The notes beneath the pieces were generated by a model. The model was not told where the DNA came from. It saw nothing but the letters and a program-made list of their open reading frames with translations, and did not search any database. This document shows positions 19,106 through 28,433 of a DNA stretch of 64,000 nucleotides, piece after piece. The position numbers and the translations under genes are program-made. This stretch comes from Flavobacteriales bacterium (GTDB lineage: Bacteria; Bacteroidota; Bacteroidia; UBA10329), in NCBI GenBank assembly GCA_021739625.1, contig JAIPBJ010000007.1, positions 1-64,000 on the forward strand, written 5' to 3'. Positions within the stretch are counted from its first letter, which is position 1, and each line of letters opens with the position of its first letter.

Positions 19106-20062
19106 ATGCTGGTCTATCTTCTCTTTGTAATCGGATTCGTGCTGCTGATCAAAGGTGCCGATTGGTTGATTGAAGGAGCGGTGAGCATTGCACAGCGGCT
19201 CAAGGTTCCCGACCTGGTGGTGGGCCTCACCGTGGTGGCCTTTGGCACCTCAGCACCCGAAATGTCGGTCAATATCATCGCATCGGTGAATGACAACAAT
19301 GGTCTGGCCATTGGGAACATCGTGGGCAGCAACATTGCCAACGTTCTCTTCATTCTCGGTCTTTGTGCAGTGATCAGGAATCTCACGGTTCAGCGCAGTA
19401 CCGTGATCGCAGAGATTCCATTCGCCCTTCTGGCCGCAGTCATGGTCGGCTATATGGTCAATGACACGTTGACGGATGTGAATGCTGTGAACCAGATAAG
19501 CCGTGCGGACGGATTCGTGCTGATCGCACTGTTCGCAGTCTTCATTTTCTATACCCTGCGGCTTTCCAAGGCCGATGTGGGTGAAGAGGTGTCACACGTT
19601 CCACAGATGAGTGTGCTCACGGCCGTTGGACTCTTTGTCGTAGGTCTTGCAGGCCTGATCGTGGGTGGGCAGTGGATTGTGGACGGAGCAGTTCACATTG
19701 CCTTGAAACTGGGTTATTCAGAGACTTTCATCGGCCTCACGGTGGTGTCCATCGGAACATCGCTTCCCGAGTTGGCCACCAGCGTGGCAGCAGTGCGCAG
19801 GGGCAACACCGACCTCGCCATCGGCAACGTCATCGGATCCAATATCTTCAACATCTTCTGGGTGCTGGGGCTGTCGGCCGTCATCAGTCCAGTGACCTTC
19901 AACGTGGCCGACAACATCAATATCTACGTGCTTATCGGCACGCACCTGCTGCTTATGCTCGCACTCTTCGTTGGAACACGCCATCAGGTGAACCGCTGGC
20001 AGGGCGTGGTGATGCTGTTGTGCTATGCGGCCTATGTGGCTTATCTGGTGGCGGGCACCTAA
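19106..20062 (+). CDS. calcium/sodium antiporter (YrbG-like, CaCA family)
   Basis: Two repeats: VGLTVVAFGTSAPEMSVNIIAS...IGNIVGSNIANVLFILG and IGLTVVSIGTSLPELATSVAA...IGNVIGSNIFNIFWVLG. Confidence 0.93.
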   Translation: MLVYLLFVIGFVLLIKGADWLIEGAVSIAQRLKVPDLVVGLTVVAFGTSAPEMSVNIIASVNDNNGLAIGNIVGSNIANVLFILGLCAVIRNLTVQRSTVIAEIPFALLAAVMVGYMVNDTLTDVNAVNQISRADGFVLIALFAVFIFYTLRLSKADVGEEVSHVPQMSVLTAVGLFVVGLAGLIVGGQWIVDGAVHIALKLGYSETFIGLTVVSIGTSLPELATSVAAVRRGNTDLAIGNVIGSNIFNIFWVLGLSAVISPVTFNVADNINIYVLIGTHLLLMLALFVGTRHQVNRWQGVVMLLCYAAYVAYLVAGT

Positions 20063-20064
20063 GC

Positions 20065-22818
20065 TCACATCACCACCAGCCGTGTGTGACGGAGACCCCG
20101 GGCATCGTCCATCACACGCACCAGATACGTGCCTTTCGGCCAGTTGCTCACATCAAGAGAAGCGGATGTCCCCGTGGCTTGTCCTTCCATCATCATCCTC
20201 CCATCAATGGACAGCACCGAAATGGACTGTCCGATGGCAAGACCGCTCACTGTGACGAAGGTGCCGGCAGGATTGGGTGTAATGGTCAGTGGCGATGGGC
20301 CGTGACCGGCAATGCCAACGGCAACCGATTCGATGCTCGCGCAGTAGTCCTCCGTCTCGCCCATCGAGAAGCTTCCGCAAACGTCAGGGAGTGTGGTGGA
20401 ACCTGTGGTCTGCACACGCAGGCGGGTGTTGCCTGTCAGCGCATTCATCGGCACGGTGATGTTGCCTGCGACAGGCGCACCGGCCACGCCATTCTGATCG
20501 AACAGCAGTTCAGCGGGTGCGAATGTCCCGTTCTGGTCGGCATCGAGCCAGATGCGCACATGTTGGGGCAATGATGCATTGCCCGATGCTGCTGCGATGA
20601 TGCTCACACTGGCAGTGGCACCCTGAATGAGGCTGATATCGCCCTGTTGCCTGTGGAACGCATAGCCGCCATCATTGCCCGATGTGTTGTTGAAACTTCC
20701 CACGGTCAGGTTCTGCACCCATTCATCGCGTTGGCCGAGCAGGGCCGTTGCGCTATTGCCTCCGTTCAATTGGGCCTTTATGGCATTTCCATCCGCCTGC
20801 GAGACCATGATGACCGGTATGCTCACATTGCCGCCCTGCGCACCCGCACCCATGTCGATCGTACCTGTCGCATTGTTCATGATGATGACGGCCGCAGCCC
20901 CGGCATTCTGGGCGTTCAGGGCCTTTATTCCGAATTCGCATGTTCCACGGTCGATTACCGCTATGTTGCCATTGATGGCAGCGGCATTCACCAAGGTCTG
21001 GCATGCTTGGGTCGGGTTGGCCGACCCGTCATTCGCAAGGACCAGCTGTCCGAAAGCCGTGCCTGCCTGCCAGTCTCCGCCCCACGAACTTGGGGCCTGA
21101 AACTGGTAACTGCCCGCAATGGCAGGTGGCGTGAGCACCGTGAGATCGGGGCCGGGGGCCGTAGCGGTCGCTGCACAGTAGGGCAGCACATCAAAGGTCA
21201 GTATATCGGAAGGCGTGGAAATATCCTCAGCGCAGGTGCTTTCCACGTAGAATTCATACTGTCCACAGTTGTCGAGCCCTTGCAGGGTGATGGCCGTGCC
21301 AGTGGTCTGTTGGGTGAGCCATGTTTCTGTTCCCGTCTCGCGGTAGAAAACGGTATAGTTGACCGCAGAAGGCACATCCTCCCAAACGAGTTGCACTGTG
21401 CCTTCCGACACTTCTTCCTCTGCCAGTTGCAATGGAGCGAGGCAGGTGGGACAGTAGTTGTCCAGTATGTAATTGAGGGAATTCTTCACATTGAGCCTGC
21501 CACCGGTAATGAAATTGCCAATGAGGGCGGGCTTCACGTCCACGCCCGACAGCAGGGCATCGAGCACCATGTCGGCACCCAGATGAGGGTTGGACCGCAC
21601 GGTCTGAGCAAAACCAGTGCAAGGCACCGCGTAGAGCAGGGCGATGGCCCCTGCGGTGAGCGGGCTTGAGAAGGATGTGCCGGTGGTGCTGGTATAGCCA
21701 TTGGTGCCGTCCGTGGTGGTCACGCTGATGCCGGGCGAGGCGAGATCGATGGTGTTGACACCATATCCGCCAGCGAAACCGTCATTCCTGTCAGACCTTC
21801 CCACTCCGACCATGTAGGGCGAACTGCAGGCTGTGGGGATGTCGCCATCCACATCCACATTGAGGTTCGAATTGGTGGTGGCCGCACAGTTCAGTATGCC
21901 ATAAGTGCCGAGGGTATCATAAAAGGCGCACCAGAGCGGAACAGAGGCAGGGTTTCCGCCATCAATTCCCCAAGAGGCGTTGGTCGAGACCACAAAGGCG
22001 CCTTTGGCCCCGTTGGTCGCATCATACAGTTTGCGCTGCGTGAGCGGATAATCATAGCAGGAGATGATGTTGGCCTCGCTGTTCACATTGTAGCCCGAGG
22101 CCACCATGATCTTCACGTTCCAGTTGATGCCGGCCACACCGAGACTGTTGTTCCCTTTTGCCCCGATCATTCCGGCCACATTGGTGCCGTGGCCCCCGGT
22201 GGTCACACTGCCGCTGTTGCTGGCCACATCCCAACCATAGATGTCGTCAATGTAGCCGTTGCCGTCATCGTCAATGCCGTTGCCGGCAATCTCCCCGCTG
22301 TTCTGCCAGCGGTTGCCGATGAGGTCGGGATGGGTCATGTTCACGCCCTCTATGATGGCCACCACTATCTCATCGCCCATGGCGGTGGTGCCCCCGGTGG
22401 TGATGTCCCAGGCCTCATCGGCATCTATGTCGGCATCGGGCGTGCCCCCGCTCTGGCCGGTGTTCACGTGGTGCCACTGACTGCCGAAGGTGGGGTCGTT
22501 GGGTGCTGCGCGCAACCACACGCGGTGGTTGTTCTGCACGATGCTGAAGGCATTGTTGCGCGCCAGCAGTTGGCGTGCCTCATCGTGACCGATGGCCAAT
22601 GTGTCGAAGGTCACAAGCCAGGCACGCATGGTCTCCGACAGTGCGCGTTCCACTTTCAGGCCCATTTCAAACGGATAGTCCGCAATGGCAGCGCGGATGT
22701 CAGTCCCTTCCTTGGTCTGCACGATCAACTCGCCCTTGAAATGGGCCTGCTGTGCATGTGCGGACAATGATGACAGGGCGATATGGGCCAGTAGGAGCAG
22801 GAGTGAGAGGTGTCGCAT
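20065..22818 (-). CDS. secreted S8 subtilisin-like protease with PA domain, Fn3-like region and T9SS sorting domain
   Basis: Asp region IVVAIIEGVNMTHPDL; His GGHGTNVAGMIGA; Ser TGTSFSSPLTAGAIALL; C-terminus LTITPNPAGTFVTVSG...GTYLVRVMDD. Confidence 0.9.
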   Translation of the reverse strand: MRHLSLLLLLAHIALSSLSAHAQQAHFKGELIVQTKEGTDIRAAIADYPFEMGLKVERALSETMRAWLVTFDTLAIGHDEARQLLARNNAFSIVQNNHRVWLRAAPNDPTFGSQWHHVNTGQSGGTPDADIDADEAWDITTGGTTAMGDEIVVAIIEGVNMTHPDLIGNRWQNSGEIAGNGIDDDGNGYIDDIYGWDVASNSGSVTTGGHGTNVAGMIGAKGNNSLGVAGINWNVKIMVASGYNVNSEANIISCYDYPLTQRKLYDATNGAKGAFVVSTNASWGIDGGNPASVPLWCAFYDTLGTYGILNCAATTNSNLNVDVDGDIPTACSSPYMVGVGRSDRNDGFAGGYGVNTIDLASPGISVTTTDGTNGYTSTTGTSFSSPLTAGAIALLYAVPCTGFAQTVRSNPHLGADMVLDALLSGVDVKPALIGNFITGGRLNVKNSLNYILDNYCPTCLAPLQLAEEEVSEGTVQLVWEDVPSAVNYTVFYRETGTETWLTQQTTGTAITLQGLDNCGQYEFYVESTCAEDISTPSDILTFDVLPYCAATATAPGPDLTVLTPPAIAGSYQFQAPSSWGGDWQAGTAFGQLVLANDGSANPTQACQTLVNAAAINGNIAVIDRGTCEFGIKALNAQNAGAAAVIIMNNATGTIDMGAGAQGGNVSIPVIMVSQADGNAIKAQLNGGNSATALLGQRDEWVQNLTVGSFNNTSGNDGGYAFHRQQGDISLIQGATASVSIIAAASGNASLPQHVRIWLDADQNGTFAPAELLFDQNGVAGAPVAGNITVPMNALTGNTRLRVQTTGSTTLPDVCGSFSMGETEDYCASIESVAVGIAGHGPSPLTITPNPAGTFVTVSGLAIGQSISVLSIDGRMMMEGQATGTSASLDVSNWPKGTYLVRVMDDARGLRHTRLVVM

Positions 22819-22910
22819 CGGAATGGTTGAGGGCAGCAAAGTACAGAAGCTGTCCGTTCCAGAACGGAAGATGTGGGACAAGGAGGCCGATGGCCGCAAA
22901 GACCCCATGT

Positions 22911-23945
22911 TCACCCCCACACCTTGGCCCCCTCGGTGCAGTTGGTGCAGATGTCGATCTCAGAACGGGACTTGAACAGTGACCTTCTGAACTGCCCATA
23001 CTTCGCGCCCTGCCAGATGCTGGCGAAGCTCTCCTTCTTAAGGTCGCCCAGCTGGTGCGTGGCATCCTTGTCGAAGCAGCAGGGCACCACCAGCCCGTCC
23101 CAAGTGATGACACAGGCATGCCACAGTTTCCAGCAGTGGTTCAGCATCCTGTTCTTCACGATGACCTTGCCGTCCTTGCCCCGCTTGTAGCGGCTGTACT
23201 TCTCGTTGGTGGGGATGAGCCGGTTCGGGTCGTTCTCATAGTCATAGACCTGCGCGGTCTTGAAACGCACCTCGTCCACGCCTATCTCCTTGCCCAGCCG
23301 CTCCACTTCGTCCAGTTGATGCTCGTTGTGGCGCACCACGAGGAATTGGAAGATGATGTGCGGGGTGGGCGAGTTCAGTTGGCGTTTCCATTTCACCACG
23401 TTGCGCGTGCCTTCCAGCACCTTGTCCAACCGGCCACCGATGCGATAGTTCTCGTAGGTCTCCTGCGTGGTGCCGTCTATCGACACTATGAGGCGGTCGA
23501 GCCCGCTCTCCACGGTGCGTTTGGCATTCTCGTCCTTCAGATAGTGGGCATTGGTGCTGGTGGCGGTGTAGATGCCCCGGTCGCTGGCAAACTTCACCAT
23601 GTCGAGGAAATCGGGGTTGAGGTAGGGTTCTCCTTGGAAATAGAAGATGAGATAGAGCAGGTCGTCCTTCAACTGTTCGACCGTGCTGCGGAAGAAGGAG
23701 TTGTCCAACATGCCCGTGGGCCGCGAGAACTGCCGCAGGCCGCTGGGACATTCGGGGCAGCGCAGGTTGCACGAGGTGGTGGGTTCAAAGCTGATGCTGA
23801 TGGGCACGCCCCATTGCTGTGGTGTGCCTGTCCATTTGCTCCAATAGTAGCTGCTCAGCACCTTGATGGCGTTCCATGCCCTGCGCGCAGTGACCTTGCG
23901 CATGAAGTTCACTCCGTCTTTCAGTCCTCCTCTCAGTTCGAGCAT
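22911..23945 (-). CDS. radical SAM/SPASM protein
   Basis: PTTSCNLRCPECPSG (CxxxCxxC); C-terminal CWKLWHACVITWDGLVVPCCFDKDATHQLGDL...CTNC. Confidence 0.9.
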   Translation of the reverse strand: MLELRGGLKDGVNFMRKVTARRAWNAIKVLSSYYWSKWTGTPQQWGVPISISFEPTTSCNLRCPECPSGLRQFSRPTGMLDNSFFRSTVEQLKDDLLYLIFYFQGEPYLNPDFLDMVKFASDRGIYTATSTNAHYLKDENAKRTVESGLDRLIVSIDGTTQETYENYRIGGRLDKVLEGTRNVVKWKRQLNSPTPHIIFQFLVVRHNEHQLDEVERLGKEIGVDEVRFKTAQVYDYENDPNRLIPTNEKYSRYKRGKDGKVIVKNRMLNHCWKLWHACVITWDGLVVPCCFDKDATHQLGDLKKESFASIWQGAKYGQFRRSLFKSRSEIDICTNCTEGAKVWG

Positions 23946-23962
23946 AGTGGCAAATGGGGAGG

Positions 23963-23970
23963 CAAAGGTA
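23963..23970 (-). promoter_or_regulatory. -7 box TACCTTTG of the radical SAM gene
   Basis: Exact TAnnTTTG on the minus strand, 17 nt from ATG 23945. Confidence 0.55.
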
Positions 23971-24040
23971 GGGGCCACCTGTGGACTGCCCCAGCTTGGC
24001 GATCTCGCCCAGGAGCGTCCCACGACCGCCACCGATGGCC

Positions 24041-24375
24041 TCAGGGTTCCGCTGCCTTCACCACCCGTTGGAAGGAGGTGCGGCCTTGCAGGTCTGTCAC
24101 TTGCAGGAGGTAGATGCCCGTGGGGAGATGGCGCAGATCGAGGGTGTGCGATCGGCCCTGTGCATCTCGGCCATACACCTCTCTGCCAAGCATATCTGAG
24201 AGCCGCACGCTGCCAAGGTGCTGTTGGGCCTCTATGCGAATCATGTCGGTGGCGGGATTTGGGAAGACTGAAAAGCGCAAATCGCCATATTCTTCCGCAC
24301 CATCCTGTATGCTGTCCAAGGCGATGACGGAGACGTCATCCAGATAATAGTAAGACCTTGCTGCATGCATGGAGG
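24041..24375 (-). pseudogene. orphan C-terminal fragment of a T9SS-secreted protein
   Basis: ARSYYYLDDVSVIALDS...LRFSVFPNPATDMIRIEAQQ...LPTGIYLLQVTDLQGRTSFQRVV is a beta-sandwich end plus sorting domain; upstream residues are low-complexity with no signal peptide or catalytic domain. Confidence 0.6.
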
Positions 24376-24577
24376 CCAGGGTCGGCAAGTGGTGCATGGG
24401 GTCGGAGGGCGAAGGTGTTTGTGGGGGGCTTATAGCACTCTTGGTTCTCAGGATATTTTGATGGCAGGGATAGTTTTGTATCGAAAATGACGAGCTTGGA
24501 GCAACCTTACCTCTTGTATCTGAAAGGCGCATGGATACTGGGCCGTGGAAATCATTTGTCATACACCTTGCGCTGGA

Positions 24578-24604
24578 GGGGGGGGTGGAAGACCCCCCCC
24601 CCCC
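24578..24604. repeat. facing homopolymer runs G8...C12
   Basis: GGGGGGGG (24578-24585), TGGAAGA, CCCCCCCCCCCC (24593-24604). Confidence 0.85.
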
Positions 24605-24605
24605 G

Positions 24606-24815
24606 GGTCAAAAACCGCCCGCTCGCGGTTTTTTATCGGGAGCGGGCGGTTTTTCAGTGCGCGTTCGCGGTTTTTTATCGCGTGCTCCCGATTTTTTACC
24701 GCTCGCTCGCGGTCAGGAACCGCGCAGGGGGGGTCCGGAATCGCGAGCGGGCGGTCAGGAACCGCGAGCGCCCGATCTTTTACCGCGCGCTCGCGGTCAG
24801 AAACCGCCCGGTTTC
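24606..24815. repeat. tandem array of ten degenerate 21-bp units
   Basis: Units e.g. GGTTTTTTATCGGGAGCGGGC, GGTTTTTTATCGCGTGCTCCC, GGTCAGGAACCGCGAGCGCCC, GATCTTTTACCGCGCGCTCGC; constant 21-bp register over all ten. Confidence 0.92.
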
Positions 24816-24826
24816 AGGGCACGGGG

Positions 24827-25113
24827 ATCGGAGGAATGGTAGGATCCGGCTTTTCATCCGTGGGAGGCGGGGTATCCTCTGACTCGGACAGTTGAACGAA
24901 ACGCTCCTTCAGTCTGTTGTAGCGCTCATCGGCCCCGGGCATGCCCGCCTTGGCCGCAGCCTCCAGAATCTTGTAATAGATGAGGCACACCGAATATGCC
25001 TCTGCGCCTGCCAGAAACTGTGTGCCGAGCTGGGCATCACCGTGGCCGAACTCTACGACCTGCCGTTGAGCGAGCAGATGCTGAAGGTGCAGGGCCACTG
25101 CGGCCGCAAATAG
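24827..25113 (-). CDS. small hypothetical protein, possibly a fragment
   Basis: Reverse-strand frame reads AGAEAYSVCLIYYKILEAAAKAGMPGADERYNRLKERFVQLSE; N-terminus and start uncertain. Confidence 0.35.
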
Positions 25114-25235
25114 CCCCGGCCAAGGGTGCGGAAGGGCACACCGACCAGACACAGTGACAGTGCCCCATCGGTCTGCCCGCCTCGGCCATGCGTTCGCATC
25201 CGGACCGCTGTTGGACACCCCCGCCCGCCCGTTGC

Positions 25236-25243
25236 TACTTTTG
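25236..25243 (+). promoter_or_regulatory. -7 box TACTTTTG of tyrS
   Basis: Exact TAnnTTTG, 19 nt from ATG. Confidence 0.55.
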
Positions 25244-25262
25244 CCGCCCCAAAGCATCAGCC

Positions 25263-26558
25263 ATGGCCTTCGCCCCCCACCACGACCTTATTGAAGAACT
25301 GAAATGGCGCGGCCTGCTGCACGATGCCATGCCCGGCACGCAGGACCTGCTCAACCGCGAGATGGTTTCAGGCTATGTGGGCTTCGACCCCACGGCCGAA
25401 TCGCTCCACATCGGCAACCTTGTGCCCGTGATGCTGCTCACGCATCTTCAACTGGCAGGCCACAGGCCCATTGCCCTCGTGGGCGGGGCCACAGGCATGA
25501 TAGGTGACCCCAGCGGCAAGTCGGCCGAGCGCAACCTGCTCGATGAGGAGACCCTACAGCGCAACGTGGCAGGGGTAAGGAAGCAACTGCTCAAGTTCCT
25601 CAATTTCACAGATGGGGCCAACAGGGCCGAACTGGTCAACAACTACGACTGGTTCAAGGGCATCTCGTTCCTACAGTTCATGCGCGACATCGGCAAGCAC
25701 ATCACCGTGAGCTACATGATGGCCAAAGATTCTGTGCAGAACCGCTTGGAGACCGGCATCTCGTTCACCGAGTTCAGCTATCAGCTGGTGCAGGGCTACG
25801 ACTTTGTGCATCTGCTCAAGAACCATGGCTGCAAGCTCCAGATGGGCGGATCGGACCAGTGGGGCAACATCGTCACCGGCACCGAACTCATCCGCAGGAT
25901 GGGCGCAGGCGAGGGTTTTGCCCTTGTGGCACCCCTCATCACCAAGACCGATGGCGGCAAATTCGGCAAGAGCGAGCAGGGCAACGTGTGGCTCGACCCG
26001 CAGCGCACCTCGCCCTACCGCTTCTATCAGTTCTGGCTCAATGTGTCGGACGAGGACGCCAAGCGCTACATCCGCATCTTCTCGCTGCTCTCAAGGCCCG
26101 AGATCGAGTCGTTGCAACAGCAGCACGATGGGGCCCCCCACCTGCGCCTCCTGCAAAAGGCATTGGCCGAAGATGTGACCGTGCGCGTGCATTGCCGCGA
26201 GGATCTTGACGCGGCCGTGGCGGCATCCGAGATCCTCTTCGGGCAGGGCACGGAGGACAGTCTGCGTCAACTTTCCGAGTCCGACCTGCTGGCCGTGTTC
26301 GAGGGCGTGCCGCAGTTCCACATTTCAGAGCAGGAACTGAAAGCTGGCATCCCCATCATCGACCTGCTGGCCGAGATGACCACCGTGTTCCCGTCCAAGG
26401 CCGAGGCACGCAAGATGATCCAGGGAAACGGGGTCAGCATCAACAAGACCAAGGTGGCCGCCATCGACCTGATGGTCAACGTTGATCACCTCATCGCTGG
26501 GCGGTACATTCTCGCCCAGAAAGGGAAGAAGAACTACTACCTGCTGATTGTAGGGTGA
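25263..26558 (+). CDS. tyrS: tyrosyl-tRNA synthetase
   Basis: [37 protein letters not shown]-terminal S4-like domain. Confidence 0.96.
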   Translation: MAFAPHHDLIEELKWRGLLHDAMPGTQDLLNREMVSGYVGFDPTAESLHIGNLVPVMLLTHLQLAGHRPIALVGGATGMIGDPSGKSAERNLLDEETLQRNVAGVRKQLLKFLNFTDGANRAELVNNYDWFKGISFLQFMRDIGKHITVSYMMAKDSVQNRLETGISFTEFSYQLVQGYDFVHLLKNHGCKLQMGGSDQWGNIVTGTELIRRMGAGEGFALVAPLITKTDGGKFGKSEQGNVWLDPQRTSPYRFYQFWLNVSDEDAKRYIRIFSLLSRPEIESLQQQHDGAPHLRLLQKALAEDVTVRVHCREDLDAAVAASEILFGQGTEDSLRQLSESDLLAVFEGVPQFHISEQELKAGIPIIDLLAEMTTVFPSKAEARKMIQGNGVSINKTKVAAIDLMVNVDHLIAGRYILAQKGKKNYYLLIVG

Positions 26559-26593
26559 GAAATGGAATATGGAAAATAGAAGGTAGAAAATGG
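26559..26593. repeat. degenerate heptamer repeat (5 units)
   Basis: GAAATGG|AATATGG|AAAATAG|AAGGTAG|AAAATGG directly after the tyrS stop. Confidence 0.65.
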
Positions 26594-26675
26594 TCGGGTG
26601 GGGTGGTTGGCATCCGTGTCGCGAACACCATTTTCCATTCAGGACTTTCCTCATATTCTCCCAGTGGCCCCATGC

Positions 26676-26683
26676 TATTTTTG
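26676..26683 (+). promoter_or_regulatory. -7 box TATTTTTG of pgk
   Basis: Exact TAnnTTTG, 5 nt from ATG 26689. Confidence 0.6.
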
Positions 26684-26688
26684 CGGCC

Positions 26689-27879
26689 ATGAGAACAATG
26701 GACAATTATTCCTTTTCGGGCAAGAAGGCCCTGATCCGTGTGGATTTCAACGTGCCGCTCGATGACCATTTCCACATCACGGACGACACCCGCATACGGG
26801 CGGCCATCCCCACCATCCAAAAGATTCTGAAAGATGGTGGATCCGTCATCCTCATGAGCCATCTGGGCCGCCCCAAGAGCGGGCCGGAGGACAAATTCTC
26901 GCTCAAGCACCTCGTGAACCACATAGCCGACCTGCTGGGTGTGCCCGTGCTGTTTGCCACCGATTGCGTGGGCGAGGTGGCCGAAAAGGCGGCTGCCGAC
27001 CTCAAGGCGGGCGAGGTGCTGCTGTTGGAGAACCTGCGCTTTCACAAGGAAGAGGAGAAGGGCGACCGCGATTTCTCCAAGAAGCTTTCGCTCTTGGGCG
27101 ATGTGTATGTGAACGATGCCTTCGGCACCGCCCACCGCGCCCATGCCAGCACCACCGTGGTGGCCGATTTCTTTCCAAACGACAAGATGTTCGGCTACCT
27201 TTTGGCCGCAGAGATCGAAAGCGTTGACCGCGTCCTCAAAAAGGCCGAACGCCCGCTCACCGCAGTGATGGGCGGGGCCAAGGTGTCGAGCAAGATCAGC
27301 ATCATCACCCACCTGTTGGACAAGGTCGATCACATCATCATCGGGGGCGGCATGACCTTCACCTTTGTGAAAGCACAGGGCGGCAAAGTGGGCAGCTCAT
27401 TGGTGGAGGATGATTTCATAGAAACCGCCAAGCAGATCCTCAAGGATGCCGAGGCCAAAGGCGTGAAGATCCATCTTCCTGTTGACTCTGTGGTGGCCGA
27501 CAGGTTCGACAATGCCGCCAACACCAAGACCTGCGACAGCAACGCCATCCCTGACGGATGGATGGGCCTCGATGTAGGGCCCAGGGCCGAAGCTGCCTAT
27601 CACGACCTGCTGATGGACTCCAGGACCATCCTGTGGAATGGCCCGATGGGCGTTTTCGAGATGGAGAAATTCCAGCATGGCACCGAGGCCATCGGCCGGT
27701 CCATTGCCGAGGCCACGGCCAAAGGCGCATTCTCGCTCGTGGGCGGTGGCGACAGCGTGGCGGCCGTCAACCAGTTCGGTCTGGCCCACAAGGTGAGCTA
27801 TGTCTCCACGGGTGGCGGTGCGCTGCTCGAATACATGGAAGGCACCGAGCTTCCGGGCATTGCCGCTATTCGGGGATAA
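26689..27879 (+). CDS. pgk: phosphoglycerate kinase
   Basis: [59 protein letters not shown]. Confidence 0.97.
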   Translation: MRTMDNYSFSGKKALIRVDFNVPLDDHFHITDDTRIRAAIPTIQKILKDGGSVILMSHLGRPKSGPEDKFSLKHLVNHIADLLGVPVLFATDCVGEVAEKAAADLKAGEVLLLENLRFHKEEEKGDRDFSKKLSLLGDVYVNDAFGTAHRAHASTTVVADFFPNDKMFGYLLAAEIESVDRVLKKAERPLTAVMGGAKVSSKISIITHLLDKVDHIIIGGGMTFTFVKAQGGKVGSSLVEDDFIETAKQILKDAEAKGVKIHLPVDSVVADRFDNAANTKTCDSNAIPDGWMGLDVGPRAEAAYHDLLMDSRTILWNGPMGVFEMEKFQHGTEAIGRSIAEATAKGAFSLVGGGDSVAAVNQFGLAHKVSYVSTGGGALLEYMEGTELPGIAAIRG

Positions 27880-28432
27880 GGTCGCGCAGCGTTTCCTCGG
27901 TCCTGTCCACTCCGCGTTTCAGGCGATCGACAACCGTGTCCTTGTCCACATCATCAAGAATGGGAAGGAGGAAAGGTGCAAATGCCTGAATAGGGGCGAA
28001 CAGGAACGATTTCTTCACGGCCTCCGATTCCTTTGCCCCGTCCAGCAGAGAGAAACGGTTGAGCAGCATGATCAAAAGACTCAGCATGAGCACTCCGCGT
28101 GCAATGCCGAAGAATGCACCGGCCGCCTTGTCGGCCCAGTTCATGGCGGCCATCTTCGTCATGCCTTCCAGCATCTTGCCGAAAAAATAGACCAGCAACA
28201 TCACCCCGACCAGAATGAGGGCGAATGCTATGATGGGCAGAAATTCGTTGGTGAGCGAGGTGTTCTTATACAGATATTCTGCGAGCAGCGAGGCGAACCT
28301 TGCTGCCAGATAGACCCCGGCCACCAAGGCCAGCAATCGGGTCACCTCCATGATGAGGCCACGTGTGAAACCCTTGTAGGCCATCCACAGCAGTGGAATG
28401 ACAAGCAGCACGTCCAGCCAATGGTCCATCAT
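27866..28432 (-). CDS. CvpA family membrane protein
   Basis: [40 protein letters not shown]; multiple TM helices. Confidence 0.85.
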   Translation of the reverse strand: MMDHWLDVLLVIPLLWMAYKGFTRGLIMEVTRLLALVAGVYLAARFASLLAEYLYKNTSLTNEFLPIIAFALILVGVMLLVYFFGKMLEGMTKMAAMNWADKAAGAFFGIARGVLMLSLLIMLLNRFSLLDGAKESEAVKKSFLFAPIQAFAPFLLPILDDVDKDTVVDRLKRGVDRTEETLRDLIPE

Positions 28433-28433
28433 G

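Noticed and set aside
24487-24895. Arginine-rich repeat proteins in three plus-strand frames
   Set aside because: A 21-bp period with no stop codons opens all frames automatically; there is no signal for which frame, if any, is translated.
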